From the NCBI GenBank assembly GCA_937892115.1, contig CALAUI010000011.1, forward strand, positions 46,471 through 110,470: a DNA stretch of 64,000 bases. The letters run 5' to 3'. The notes below the pieces were generated by a model, which ran no database searches, was not told the DNA's origin, and saw only the letters and a program-made list of their open reading frames with translations. The translations under genes and the position numbers were made by a program. The DNA comes from an uncultured Clostridia bacterium. Its GTDB lineage: Bacteria > Bacillota > Clostridia > Oscillospirales > Acutalibacteraceae. Of this stretch, positions 52,199 through 60,011 are shown piece after piece. The stretch's first letter is position 1; each line of letters starts with the position of its first letter.

Positions 52199-54160
52199 AT
52201 GAAACGTACGATAGCAAAAAAGCTGACAACAAAGCTTGCGGTGCTTACGGTGGCTGTTATTGCCGTATTGCTTGCCTGTACATACTTTGTTGTTTTCAGA
52301 ATAGTGCTGAATGAAACGGAGCATTACACGGCTTCCATAGCGAGCATTTATGCCGATTTTGTCAAATATGAATCCGATGGAATGCACTTCCCCATTGATT
52401 CGGAACATAATCAGTTTATTTATGATTACGGCGATTATATCTGTCAGTGGTACAGAGTGGATTACTCCTACGCCTACAAGGTTTATCCCGGTGAAAATAA
52501 AATCGTTCTTCTCGGTTTTAATAAAAAGAAAGAATTGCCCATTGAGGACCTGAACGAAACAGGTGCCGTATCAAAAGAGTTTGAGTATACCCTTTCCGAA
52601 AAAGAGGAATCTCTCTGGAACGGTGAACTTGACAGGATGACCCGTAGGAATGACTACTTTGAAAATGCATTGGAATCATTGGAGGCGGTAACTGACGGTT
52701 ACGGCAACAGAGTCATTTTTGTAATAGGAATGTCTCTTGATAAGCTTAAAAGTACAACCGTAAGTGAATTTATTCCCGTTCTGATTATGATTCTCGTTGC
52801 ATTTGCCGGTATGATATCGGTCACATATTTTATCATTCGTAAAAGTATATTCAATCCGGCAAAGCGTATAAGCGAATCAATGACCGCTTTTATCACAAAC
52901 GGCAAACGTCAGGAAATAAAGCTTGACGAAGACGGTGATGATGAATTCGCAATGATTTCAAAGGCGTTTAACAGTATGACGGTGGATATTGATGAATATC
53001 TTACCGATATCAAAAAGCTTACCGGGTCAAAAGAACGTAATGCAGCTGAGCTGAATATCGCATCTGCAATTCAGCAGGGGTTGCTTTCAGCCCGGGAATA
53101 CAGCACCGATGGTTATGTAATAAATGCCATGATGAGACCGGCGAAAGACGTAGGAGGCGACCTTTACGATTATCTTCCTCTGGATAACGGAAGAATTATG
53201 ATAACTGTTGCAGATGTTTCCGGTAAGGGAATTGCGGCTTCAATGTATATGGCGGTTGCTCTTACTCTTATGCGTCAGTTTGCGAGAATGGGATATTCTC
53301 CCGCCGAAATTTTACAGAGTACAAACGACGTTATTACCGAGCGTAACAGCGGGGGCATGTTTATCACTGCATTTATTGCCATTTATGACCCCGAAACCAA
53401 GAAACTGGTTTATTCAAATGCGGGTCATAATCCTCCGTATGTAATCGGTATCAAGCCGAAAATCCTTAAAGAAAATACAAATCCCATCCTGGGTATATTT
53501 GAATCGGAAAAATACGAGCAGGCTGAGATTCAGCTTAAAAACGGAGACATTGTTTTCCTTTATACCGACGGTATTAATGAAGCCCGCAATTCATCGAATC
53601 AATTCTACGGAGATGAACGACTGAGTAACGCTCTGACGGAATTCAGAAAGAATCACAGCGATAACATAGTCCGTCGGGTCTGCGATTCGATTGATGAATT
53701 CGCAGCCGGTACCGAGCAGTATGATGATATGACAATGCTTGCTCTCACCGTAAGGGATTATACGGAATTTGAGGTGGATGTTGATGTCTCGGAATTCAAA
53801 AAGATATCCGATGCGATACTTTCAAGTTCCCTTGAACGGAACGAACAGCTCAATCTCTGTGTCATTGCCGAAGAAATCTTCGTCAATATCTGCTCCTATG
53901 CTTTTCCCGACGGTGTTCCCGAGGGTGAAAAAGTAAAGTTCGTATTTGAACATTCCGACAGAATCGTAATGCGTTTTGAAGATGGAGGTGTTGAGTTCAA
54001 TCCTACCGAAAACGTAATTGATCCTGATGAATATGACCCGGATACTCAGATCGGCGGACTCGGCAGACTTATTGCTTTCGCATCGGCTGACGAGGTCAGA
54101 TACGAATATCTGGACGGTAAGAACATCATACAGTTTGATAAATATATCAAGGAGGCATAA
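52199..54160 (+). CDS. Membrane SpoIIE/RsbU-type PP2C phosphatase with HAMP and C-terminal RsbW-like ATPase domain
   Basis: A 653-residue signalling protein. Order: TM1 (about 13-33), extracytoplasmic sensor (~155 residues), TM2 (about 191-213), HAMP (214-265), PP2C/SpoIIE domain (about 290-510, metal sites DVGGDLYDY near 317, ADVSGKGI, YTDGINEA, DDMTML), and a HATPase_c_2 anti-sigma-type domain (about 530-653: EEIFVN N-box near 558, FEDGGVEFNP near 595, GGLGRLI). Phosphatase and kinase of a partner switch are thus on one chain. It starts 4 bases after the NRPS stop (GAGGA site) and is followed after 1 base by a STAS gene, its likely substrate. Confidence 0.93.
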   Translation: MKRTIAKKLTTKLAVLTVAVIAVLLACTYFVVFRIVLNETEHYTASIASIYADFVKYESDGMHFPIDSEHNQFIYDYGDYICQWYRVDYSYAYKVYPGENKIVLLGFNKKKELPIEDLNETGAVSKEFEYTLSEKEESLWNGELDRMTRRNDYFENALESLEAVTDGYGNRVIFVIGMSLDKLKSTTVSEFIPVLIMILVAFAGMISVTYFIIRKSIFNPAKRISESMTAFITNGKRQEIKLDEDGDDEFAMISKAFNSMTVDIDEYLTDIKKLTGSKERNAAELNIASAIQQGLLSAREYSTDGYVINAMMRPAKDVGGDLYDYLPLDNGRIMITVADVSGKGIAASMYMAVALTLMRQFARMGYSPAEILQSTNDVITERNSGGMFITAFIAIYDPETKKLVYSNAGHNPPYVIGIKPKILKENTNPILGIFESEKYEQAEIQLKNGDIVFLYTDGINEARNSSNQFYGDERLSNALTEFRKNHSDNIVRRVCDSIDEFAAGTEQYDDMTMLALTVRDYTEFEVDVDVSEFKKISDAILSSSLERNEQLNLCVIAEEIFVNICSYAFPDGVPEGEKVKFVFEHSDRIVMRFEDGGVEFNPTENVIDPDEYDPDTQIGGLGRLIAFASADEVRYEYLDGKNIIQFDKYIKEA

Positions 54161-54161
54161 T

Positions 54162-54467
54162 ATGAATATCACAAAAACAGTTGAAAACGGCATCGTTACG
54201 TTCAAGCCCGACGGTTGGCTTGATACCGCTTCCTCGCCCGAACTCGGCAAAGCCATTGAAGAGATTGACGAAGCTCAGGGCATTGTCCTTGATTTTGACC
54301 TCGTAGAGTATATGTCGTCTGCCGGTCTCAGACAGGTAATTGCGGCGCATAAGAAAGCAAAGTCCCTTGAGGCATCCTTTGAGGTTATTAACGCAGGACC
54401 GGAAGTAATGAATATCTTCAGGATGACCGTAATTGATAAGAAAATTGATATAAAAGAGAAAATGTGA
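54162..54467 (+). CDS. STAS-domain anti-anti-sigma factor (SpoIIAA/RsbV-like)
   Basis: A 101-residue single STAS domain. The phospho-acceptor loop is VLDFDLVEYMSSAGLRQV near residues 40-60, with the D-x-x-x-x-S-S-A-G pattern of SpoIIAA/RsbV antagonists. AAGGAGG precedes ATG 54162, one base after the stop of the phosphatase/kinase gene. It is the third and last gene of the NRPS operon, ending at a very strong terminator. It probably toggles between phosphorylated and free states set by the upstream protein; the final target (anti-sigma factor, sigma factor or other enzyme) is not encoded here. Confidence 0.93.
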   Translation: MNITKTVENGIVTFKPDGWLDTASSPELGKAIEEIDEAQGIVLDFDLVEYMSSAGLRQVIAAHKKAKSLEASFEVINAGPEVMNIFRMTVIDKKIDIKEKM

Positions 54468-54475
54468 TAAAGGAA

Positions 54476-54517
54476 TCCCCCGATTTATACCTATTCTGTA
54501 TAAATCGGGGGAGTTTT
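54476..54517. terminator. Strong bidirectional terminator
   Basis: Perfect 15-bp stem with arms 54476-54490 and 54498-54512 and a 7-base loop, followed by GTTTTATT. It ends both the NRPS operon and the convergent double-glycine peptide gene. Confidence 0.93.
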
Positions 54518-54533
54518 ATTCTGCTATATACGA

Positions 54534-54806
54534 TTAACCGAAAGTCAGTTCCCAGCACATGCGGAAGACTTTGACCTCTTCTTCGGTATATTTAATTTCG
54601 CCTTTTCTGCTCCATTTGACTATATAGCTGTATTTACCGTTTTCCGGCCAGCCGTAAGCGACGATCGCTCCTTTGTCCTGACCTTCTGCCTGACTGAATG
54701 AATTTTCGAGGACTTCAGTCCCGATGGGGTATTTCGGGAGTGAGCCCTCGGATGATACCCCTCCTGTTATATTCATAAGGTCACTGTCATTCATAACGTT
54801 GCTCAT
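54534..54806 (-). CDS. Double-glycine-leader peptide A (90 residues)
   Basis: A 90-residue peptide. N-terminal leader MSNVMNDSDLMNITGG ends in Gly-Gly at residues 15-16 with the L-x2-[IV]-x-GG pattern recognised by C39-type peptidase/ABC exporters. The 74-residue cargo (SLPKYPIGTEVLENSF onward) looks like a folded, beta-rich, SH3-like domain with the tail CWELTFG, so not a classic short bacteriocin. Excellent AGGAGG site before ATG 54806. It lies downstream of the glycyl-radical activase on the same strand but has its own ATTAGCC-N16-CGTATA element (54881-54909). Confidence 0.82.
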   Translation of the reverse strand: MSNVMNDSDLMNITGGVSSEGSLPKYPIGTEVLENSFSQAEGQDKGAIVAYGWPENGKYSYIVKWSRKGEIKYTEEEVKVFRMCWELTFG

Positions 54807-54880
54807 TGTATTGCCTCCTGATTTATTGAATGATTTGTTTTTTTATGTCTATTACCTCGGTTTTCGTGCGTGCACTTTTA

Positions 54881-54909
54881 TATACGAATTAAACAAGATA
54901 ATGGCTAAT
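54881..54909 (-). promoter_or_regulatory. Shared ATTAGCC-N16-CGTATA element before peptide A
   Basis: Reading leftward: ATTAGCC (54909-54903), exactly 16 bases, CGTATA (54886-54881), 75 bases before the peptide A start. The same two boxes with the same spacing precede peptides B and C1. The layout resembles a promoter for an ECF-type sigma factor. Confidence 0.7.
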
Positions 54910-54915
54910 GGTTTA

Positions 54916-55761
54916 TTACATTCCCGTATAATTATATTGAGTCCCGTATTTGTTTGCAAGATTTTCCATATATTCACGGCTCGGAGGGTTTATATCGGGT
55001 ATGGAATATTCTCTTCCGAGAGAGTTATATTTTCCGCATCCCGTCTTATGATATGCCATCAGCTCAAGCTTGCTTTTGCCGCAGAATTCGGCTATTTTAC
55101 CGATTTCACCGTCGTTGAGGCCGGGAATGACGGGTGTCCTGAAAGTAACGTTTACGCCGCTTTCTTTGAGCATTTGCGCATTTTCAAGTATAAGCTTGTT
55201 TGACACTCCCGTAAGCTGCCTGTGAAGCTCGTTATCCATACATTTGATATCACATAAAACGGTATCAAGGAAGGGGAGTACTTTTTGTAATTCGCTTTGC
55301 TTTACGTTGGCGGCAGTTTCAATGCAAGTGTTGATACCGCTGTTTTTACAAAGCGAGAGGATTTCCGCGGCAAAATCCGCCTGAAGCAGGGGCTCTCCGC
55401 CCGAAAGGGTTATTCCTCCGCCCGATGTCAGATAGTATTCTCTGTCACGGTATACAATGTCAAATACCTCTTTGGCACTTATTTCTTTTCCGCTGATTTT
55501 CCTTGCACCGTGACTGCATACTCCGACACATTTACCGCAGGCGGTACATTCTGAAGTAAAAGTATTTTTGCATATTTCCGCGCATTTTCCGCATCCGACA
55601 CATTTATCCTTCTGAACCATCAGATCATTTTCCATTCGCTGTGATTCCGGATTGTGACACCAGAGGCATCTGAGATTACAGCCCTTGAAAAATACGTTTG
55701 TTCTTATTCCGGGACCGTCGTATATGCTGAAACGCTGAATATCAAATATTTTTCCGTTCAT
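54916..55761 (-). CDS. Glycyl-radical enzyme activating enzyme (radical SAM)
   Basis: A 281-residue radical SAM activase. Motif C-x3-C-x2-C is FKGCNLRCLWCHNPESQ near residue 25. Two extra 4Fe-4S ferredoxin clusters are inserted (CVGCGKCAEIC and CTACGKCVGVC), typical of activases for non-PFL glycyl radical enzymes. SAM-binding GGGITLSGGEPLLQ follows near 105. ATG 55761 lies one base after the stop of the enzyme gene (TGA-A-ATG), with CAGGAA upstream, so coupling is clear. It should abstract hydrogen from Gly702 of the upstream enzyme. Confidence 0.95.
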   Translation of the reverse strand: MNGKIFDIQRFSIYDGPGIRTNVFFKGCNLRCLWCHNPESQRMENDLMVQKDKCVGCGKCAEICKNTFTSECTACGKCVGVCSHGARKISGKEISAKEVFDIVYRDREYYLTSGGGITLSGGEPLLQADFAAEILSLCKNSGINTCIETAANVKQSELQKVLPFLDTVLCDIKCMDNELHRQLTGVSNKLILENAQMLKESGVNVTFRTPVIPGLNDGEIGKIAEFCGKSKLELMAYHKTGCGKYNSLGREYSIPDINPPSREYMENLANKYGTQYNYTGM

Positions 55762-55762
55762 T

Positions 55763-57943
55763 TCACATTTCCTGCTCGGTACGTTTAAGTATATTTTCCT
55801 GCAATTCACGGTCAAGCTCAATAAAATACTCGCTGAATCCTCCGACGCGCACTATCAGGTTTTTGTGCTTTTCCGGGTGCTCGTATGCGTCTTCAAGTTC
55901 TTCTCTGGAAAGTACGTTTACCTGCAATGTCTGACCGCCCAGACGAAAATATGTTTTTGCAAGGGAAATAAACGAATTCATACCGGACTGTGTTGAAAAC
56001 TGATTTTTTGCAAATTTCATCTGCAGTACGTTACCGCTTACCGCAAGATACTGATTTGCCTTCAGGACGGAATTGAGCAGAGCGGTGGGACCGTTTACAT
56101 CACAACCGGGCACCGCGCCGATACTGTCTGCCAGCAGGGTTTCGTTTCTGTGTTTGCCGTTAGGCAGAGCGGCAACGCTTGCTCCGTAACGGGCGGCACG
56201 GTCAAAGGTACTGCATCCCATACCGAATTTTCCGCCTCTGAAGGTGGATTTCGTCCTTACGTAGCGGTAAATATGGTCGGTAATGTCCGCATAGATTTTA
56301 TCTACGTCGTCTTCGTCATTGCCGAATTTATGATAATTTGAAAAATCACGGTAAAGCTCGTCATAACCCGTGTAGTCATTTTTAAGGGCATCGATAAGCT
56401 GTGACATCGTATATTTTTGTGTATCAAATATAAAATGTTTGATTGCCGCAAGGGAATCGGCAGTGTCGGGCAGCCCTTCCGTCAATATCTGACCGTCACC
56501 GTAATAAGGACCGTGATTTTTGTAATCGAGACCTTTTTCAATACATCCCTGAATTACGTTGGAATGCCACGGGTTAGGTGCATCCTCCGCAAATATTTTC
56601 TGTGCTTTGTTTGAAATGTCAACAACGTTATCGGCGAGAAATTCCACCTGCGTGCGATAAGCGTTCATAAGCTTATCAAAGCTGTCAAATTCTGCCGCAT
56701 TTCCCGTATCAGGTCCCATTTTCAGCCCGCTTTTCTGACAAACGCCGTCAAACAGAGCAAATTCAAGGGCTTTGATAATGTTGACTTCACCGTCTTCAAG
56801 TCCCATGTGAGACTTGCCGTAAATATCTATCTGATTACATCCGTTCATACAGTAAAGATGCGAATCGGAGGAGGGAATACCCATTGCTTCAAGAGCCGGA
56901 CAAACTACGTCATCGTTGTAAATCGCAGGCATACCTATGCCGGTTGCTATTGTCTTTACTGCCTCGACCCAGTTTTTTTCGGGAGTATTTTTGCAAAAAC
57001 GCATGGTGATGTTCGGCGTGTTGTAACCCAGCTCCCTTGCAACCTTAAGCGTGTCGTACGTAAGGTCGCAGGAGTAATCGTTGCCGAATTCATCGCTCCT
57101 GCCGATGCAGAGATTCCACGCACGTACTCTGTAAAACAGCTCCCACAGTTTTTTCAGACATTCATATCGGTCAACCGGGTCGTCGTTCTGATAATAAGCT
57201 CCGAGAGCGTAATCAAAAAGTCCGGGCGAATCGTTATCTATGAAGCTGTATGCAAGCCAGAAAAACTGACACGCTTCAAAGAAATTACGGGGTGATTTAT
57301 GAGGAATGACCTCAAATGATTTTATGATTCTGTTAAGTACCGTTTTATCCTTTTGGTTTGCACTTTCAAGCATTTCCAGAGCCAGTGTCTTGTAACGCTC
57401 CGCAAGTATTTCAATTGATGAAAGCGCTGTCTCAAAAGACTTATACAGACCTTTTCTGTCATTATGAATCTTGCTGAAAAGCTTTATTTTCTCACGAATG
57501 CCGTCTGTTCCGATTCTCAGCAGCATTTCGTAATCGGGATTTGCATGACCTCCGCCTGCACCCCAGCAGCAGTTGGTGTCGTTAAGCTTATGCTGAAGCT
57601 CTGTCATTGACTTCCCCGTGAGATAGTGAGTCCTTATGGGCTCAAATTCATCATATAAACGGTCAATTTCATCTTTGAATTCGGGATAATTTTCCTTTTG
57701 ACGGCTTCTGATATTCGGATGTGAGTTTATTCCGGAACCTCTTGAATAGTGAATGCCTATTCCGGGATATTCACAGCAAAGACCGCAAAACCAGTCATCG
57801 GGGTTGATACTGATTTTAACGTTTTCAATTACCGCACGGAATCCGCAGGCAATTCTGTATTCTCTTTCATATTCCGGCTCTATGTCCGTCATATCCGCTT
57901 CCCTGAAAGCAAAAGCAAAGGGCTCGGCTTCGCGTAAAGTCAT
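55763..57943 (-). CDS. Glycyl radical enzyme of unassigned function
   Basis: A 726-residue glycyl radical enzyme, shorter than diol dehydratases, choline lyase and similar (about 780-850). The radical loop is RVGGFSEYF with Gly at about residue 702. The thiyl-radical Cys is in YCMNGCNQIDIY at about residue 369. In CutC/diol-dehydratase types the Cys is followed by x-Glu-Pro (GCVEP) and Glu acts as a base; here the sequence is GCNQI, so that Glu is missing. The next block KSHMGLEDGEVN is also unlike known classes. AAGGTGG precedes ATG 57943. Cognate activase follows. Not PFL, and not readily a known lyase; substrate unknown. Confidence 0.92.
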   Translation of the reverse strand: MTLREAEPFAFAFREADMTDIEPEYEREYRIACGFRAVIENVKISINPDDWFCGLCCEYPGIGIHYSRGSGINSHPNIRSRQKENYPEFKDEIDRLYDEFEPIRTHYLTGKSMTELQHKLNDTNCCWGAGGGHANPDYEMLLRIGTDGIREKIKLFSKIHNDRKGLYKSFETALSSIEILAERYKTLALEMLESANQKDKTVLNRIIKSFEVIPHKSPRNFFEACQFFWLAYSFIDNDSPGLFDYALGAYYQNDDPVDRYECLKKLWELFYRVRAWNLCIGRSDEFGNDYSCDLTYDTLKVARELGYNTPNITMRFCKNTPEKNWVEAVKTIATGIGMPAIYNDDVVCPALEAMGIPSSDSHLYCMNGCNQIDIYGKSHMGLEDGEVNIIKALEFALFDGVCQKSGLKMGPDTGNAAEFDSFDKLMNAYRTQVEFLADNVVDISNKAQKIFAEDAPNPWHSNVIQGCIEKGLDYKNHGPYYGDGQILTEGLPDTADSLAAIKHFIFDTQKYTMSQLIDALKNDYTGYDELYRDFSNYHKFGNDEDDVDKIYADITDHIYRYVRTKSTFRGGKFGMGCSTFDRAARYGASVAALPNGKHRNETLLADSIGAVPGCDVNGPTALLNSVLKANQYLAVSGNVLQMKFAKNQFSTQSGMNSFISLAKTYFRLGGQTLQVNVLSREELEDAYEHPEKHKNLIVRVGGFSEYFIELDRELQENILKRTEQEM

Positions 57944-58012
57944 AATACAGCCACCTTAATTATCATTTTTCTATATAGTACCAAACAAGTATACAGAAAT
58001 CAATATGAACGC

Positions 58013-58041
58013 TTGAATATTTCCGCAAAATACAATATAAT
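58013..58041 (+). promoter_or_regulatory. SigA promoter upstream of peptide B
   Basis: -35 TTGAAT (58013-58018), 17 bp, -10 TATAAT (58036-58041). It lies just upstream of the shared ATTAGCC element, so peptide B may have two promoters. Confidence 0.75.
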
Positions 58042-58060
58042 GTATTTACAGCGATACAGT

Positions 58061-58089
58061 ATTAGCCTTTTTTCGTTATTTTTCGTATA
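58061..58089 (+). promoter_or_regulatory. Shared ATTAGCC-N16-CGTATA element before peptide B
   Basis: ATTAGCC (58061-58067), 16 bases, CGTATA (58084-58089), 46 bases before ATG 58136. The following TAGAGATGCAAGACAAAA is also nearly identical to the sequence after the element at 62216. Confidence 0.75.
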
Positions 58090-58135
58090 TAGAGATGCAA
58101 GACAAAAAACATAAAATCTACGGAGGATAATTATT

Positions 58136-58309
58136 ATGAAAAACATAAATGAAGAACTTAAAGAACTTAAAGAAAATGAGCTTGAAGAAGTAAACGGCGG
58201 ATCAGAAATCGTATGTCGTGATACGTTTGAAGGATGCGAACCGCTTAACGGTGAACCGCATCTTCCGGCTGAAGAACTTAAGCCGAGTGAATATAACGGT
58301 ATGGTCTGA
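58136..58309 (+). CDS. Double-glycine-leader peptide B (57 residues)
   Basis: Leader MKNINEELKELKENELEEVN then Gly-Gly at residues 21-22: acidic, with E-L-E-E-V-N-G-G immediately before the cargo. The 35-residue cargo is acidic with two cysteines (IVCRDTFEGCEPLNGE) and ends YNGMV. A CGGAGG site (58121-58126) stands before ATG 58136. Two Cys seven residues apart could form a disulfide or be modified. No processing enzyme is adjacent; the rubrerythrin gene follows after ~100 bases with no clear terminator. It is a candidate secreted peptide (bacteriocin, signal or RiPP precursor). Confidence 0.82.
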   Translation: MKNINEELKELKENELEEVNGGSEIVCRDTFEGCEPLNGEPHLPAEELKPSEYNGMV

Positions 58310-58413
58310 TCGGTGACAATTGCAAAAACGCCCGTAAATGGGCGCAACATTATTAGAAAACATCGGAGCCCTACGGCTTCCGTGTCTGAATAAAATATTT
58401 TGGAGGATAACAA

Positions 58414-59058
58414 ATGAAAACTTACAAATGCCTTATCTGCGGAAAAATCTTCTCCGTTGCCGACGGTGAGGAGCCTGTCTGCCCCGCCTGCAAGGCAAAG
58501 GACAGCAAAGTAGTTCTGCTTGCAAATCCCTATGCCGGAACTCAGACTGAAAAGAATCTTGAGGCCGCCTTTGCAGGCGAATCCCAGGCAAGAAATAAAT
58601 ACACATATTTTGCTTCAAAAGCAAAAAAAGAGGGATATGAGCAGATAGCCGCTCTCTTCCTCAAAACAGCCGATAATGAAAAAGAGCACGCAAAGCTCTG
58701 GTTCAAGGAGCTCAACGGTATCGGTGACACCGCAGCAAATCTTGCCGCAGCCGCCGACGGCGAAAACTATGAGTGGACAGATATGTATGAAGGGTTCGCC
58801 AAGACAGCCGAAGAAGAGGGCTTCACCGATCTTGCCGCAAAATTCCGCGGTGTTGCCGCCATTGAAAAGACTCACGAGGAGCGTTACCGCGCACTTTTGA
58901 AGAATGTTGAGACCCGTGAAGTCTTCGCAAAGAGCGAGGTCAAGGTCTGGGAATGCCGCAATTGCGGACACATTGTTGTCGGTACAAAAGCACCCGATAT
59001 CTGCCCCGTCTGCGCTCATCCTCAGGCATTTTTTGAAATCAACGCAGAAAACTATTAA
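58414..59058 (+). CDS. rbr: Rubrerythrin with two rubredoxin-like domains
   Basis: A 214-residue peroxide-reducing diiron protein. Residues 1-35 carry a short rubredoxin-like knuckle (CLICG...CPACKAKD). The four-helix diiron domain (about 45-170) has Glu ligands in AFAGESQARNKY, ADNEKEHAKLW, and IEKTHEERYR. A second rubredoxin (CRNCGHIVVG...CPVCAHP) closes the chain. Two rubredoxin ends resemble the clostridial H2O2/O2-induced reverse rubrerythrins. It probably takes electrons from Hrb/rubredoxin-type carriers. GGAGG precedes ATG 58414. Confidence 0.93.
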   Translation: MKTYKCLICGKIFSVADGEEPVCPACKAKDSKVVLLANPYAGTQTEKNLEAAFAGESQARNKYTYFASKAKKEGYEQIAALFLKTADNEKEHAKLWFKELNGIGDTAANLAAAADGENYEWTDMYEGFAKTAEEEGFTDLAAKFRGVAAIEKTHEERYRALLKNVETREVFAKSEVKVWECRNCGHIVVGTKAPDICPVCAHPQAFFEINAENY

Positions 59059-59111
59059 ATCGTTTGCAGAACTGCTCGTGAGATACTTTACTCGGTATTT
59101 CTGTACATAAA

Positions 59112-59147
59112 AAGTGTGTCTGAGAAATCCGACGCACTTCTTTTCTT
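59112..59147 (+). terminator. Rho-independent terminator after rubrerythrin
   Basis: 9-bp stem AAGTGTGTC (59112-59120)/GACGCACTT (59131-59139), one T-G pair, followed by CTTTTCTT. Confidence 0.8.
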
Positions 59148-59192
59148 GTCGTTCTTTTTTACCGCAAATAAGGGAGGAAATATGGCTCTGCT

Positions 59193-60011
59193 ATGAAAGA
59201 ATATTTGTCAAAAGATGATTATGAAGAACCGAAGTGCCTTTTGAATATGCACCCGGAGGTAACTCCCATCCCTGTCGGACGGATTATGGATAAGCTGGAT
59301 TCTTATCTCAATCAAAAAGACTATGATACGGCGGAAAGGCATTTGAAATACTGGCTTTCGGAGGCGGATGCAGGTCACGATTTGTGCGGAAAGCTCACGG
59401 TTCTGAATGAGCAGATCGGTCTTTACCGAAAGATCGGCAACGAAGCGGAATGCCTGCGTGCTGTTGATGAGGCGCTTTCTCTCGTAAATTCTTCGGATAT
59501 GGAGGGATCCGTTACATACGGAACAACTCTTATTAATGCCGCAACCGGATATAAAGCTTTCGGTAAAGCGGACGAGGCGTTGCATCTTTACCGCAGAGCA
59601 AAGGATGTTTATGAAGCGGTGCTTAAGCAGGATGACCCAAAGCTCGGCGGACTGTATAATAATATGGCTTTAACGCTTGCCGAGCTCAAAGATTTCCGTG
59701 AAGCAAAAGAGCTCTATCATAAAGCGGTTGAGATTATGAAAAAGCAGGAAAACGGTGAGCTTGAAGTGGCCATCACGTTTCTGAATCTTGCCGATCTCAC
59801 TGCCGATGAATCGGGTATTGAAGCCGGAGAAAAAGAAATAGAAAAATATCTGCTGAAAGCGGAGGAACTGCTGAACACCGAAAGTCTGCCGAGAGATGGG
59901 TATTATGCCTTTGTCTGCGAAAAATGTGCGTCCGTATTCGGTTACTACGGTTACTTTTTTACAGAGCGTGAGCTGAAGCGTAGAGCGGAGGAAATTTATG
60001 ACCGGGCTTGA
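59193..60011 (+). CDS. TPR-repeat protein
   Basis: A 272-residue all-helical protein with at least four TPR-like units in residues ~40-230 (for example YDTAERHLKYWLSEA, KADEALHLYRRAKDVYEAVL, REAKELYHKAVEIMKK). No signal peptide or membrane segment. A five-codon ORF (ATG 59182, MALL) ends in a TGA that overlaps this ATG (ATGA at 59193-59196), and GGAGG lies before the mini-ORF, so translation may be coupled. It overlaps the DUF4037 gene by 14 bases, and the two form a pair seen together in gut Firmicutes. Confidence 0.85.
   Translation: MKEYLSKDDYEEPKCLLNMHPEVTPIPVGRIMDKLDSYLNQKDYDTAERHLKYWLSEADAGHDLCGKLTVLNEQIGLYRKIGNEAECLRAVDEALSLVNSSDMEGSVTYGTTLINAATGYKAFGKADEALHLYRRAKDVYEAVLKQDDPKLGGLYNNMALTLAELKDFREAKELYHKAVEIMKKQENGELEVAITFLNLADLTADESGIEAGEKEIEKYLLKAEELLNTESLPRDGYYAFVCEKCASVFGYYGYFFTERELKRRAEEIYDRA

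Noticed and set aside
58320..58395. Hairpins CGCCC/GGGCG and CGGAGCC/GGCTTCCG between peptide B and rubrerythrin
   Set aside because: Neither is followed by a T-run; not called as terminators.
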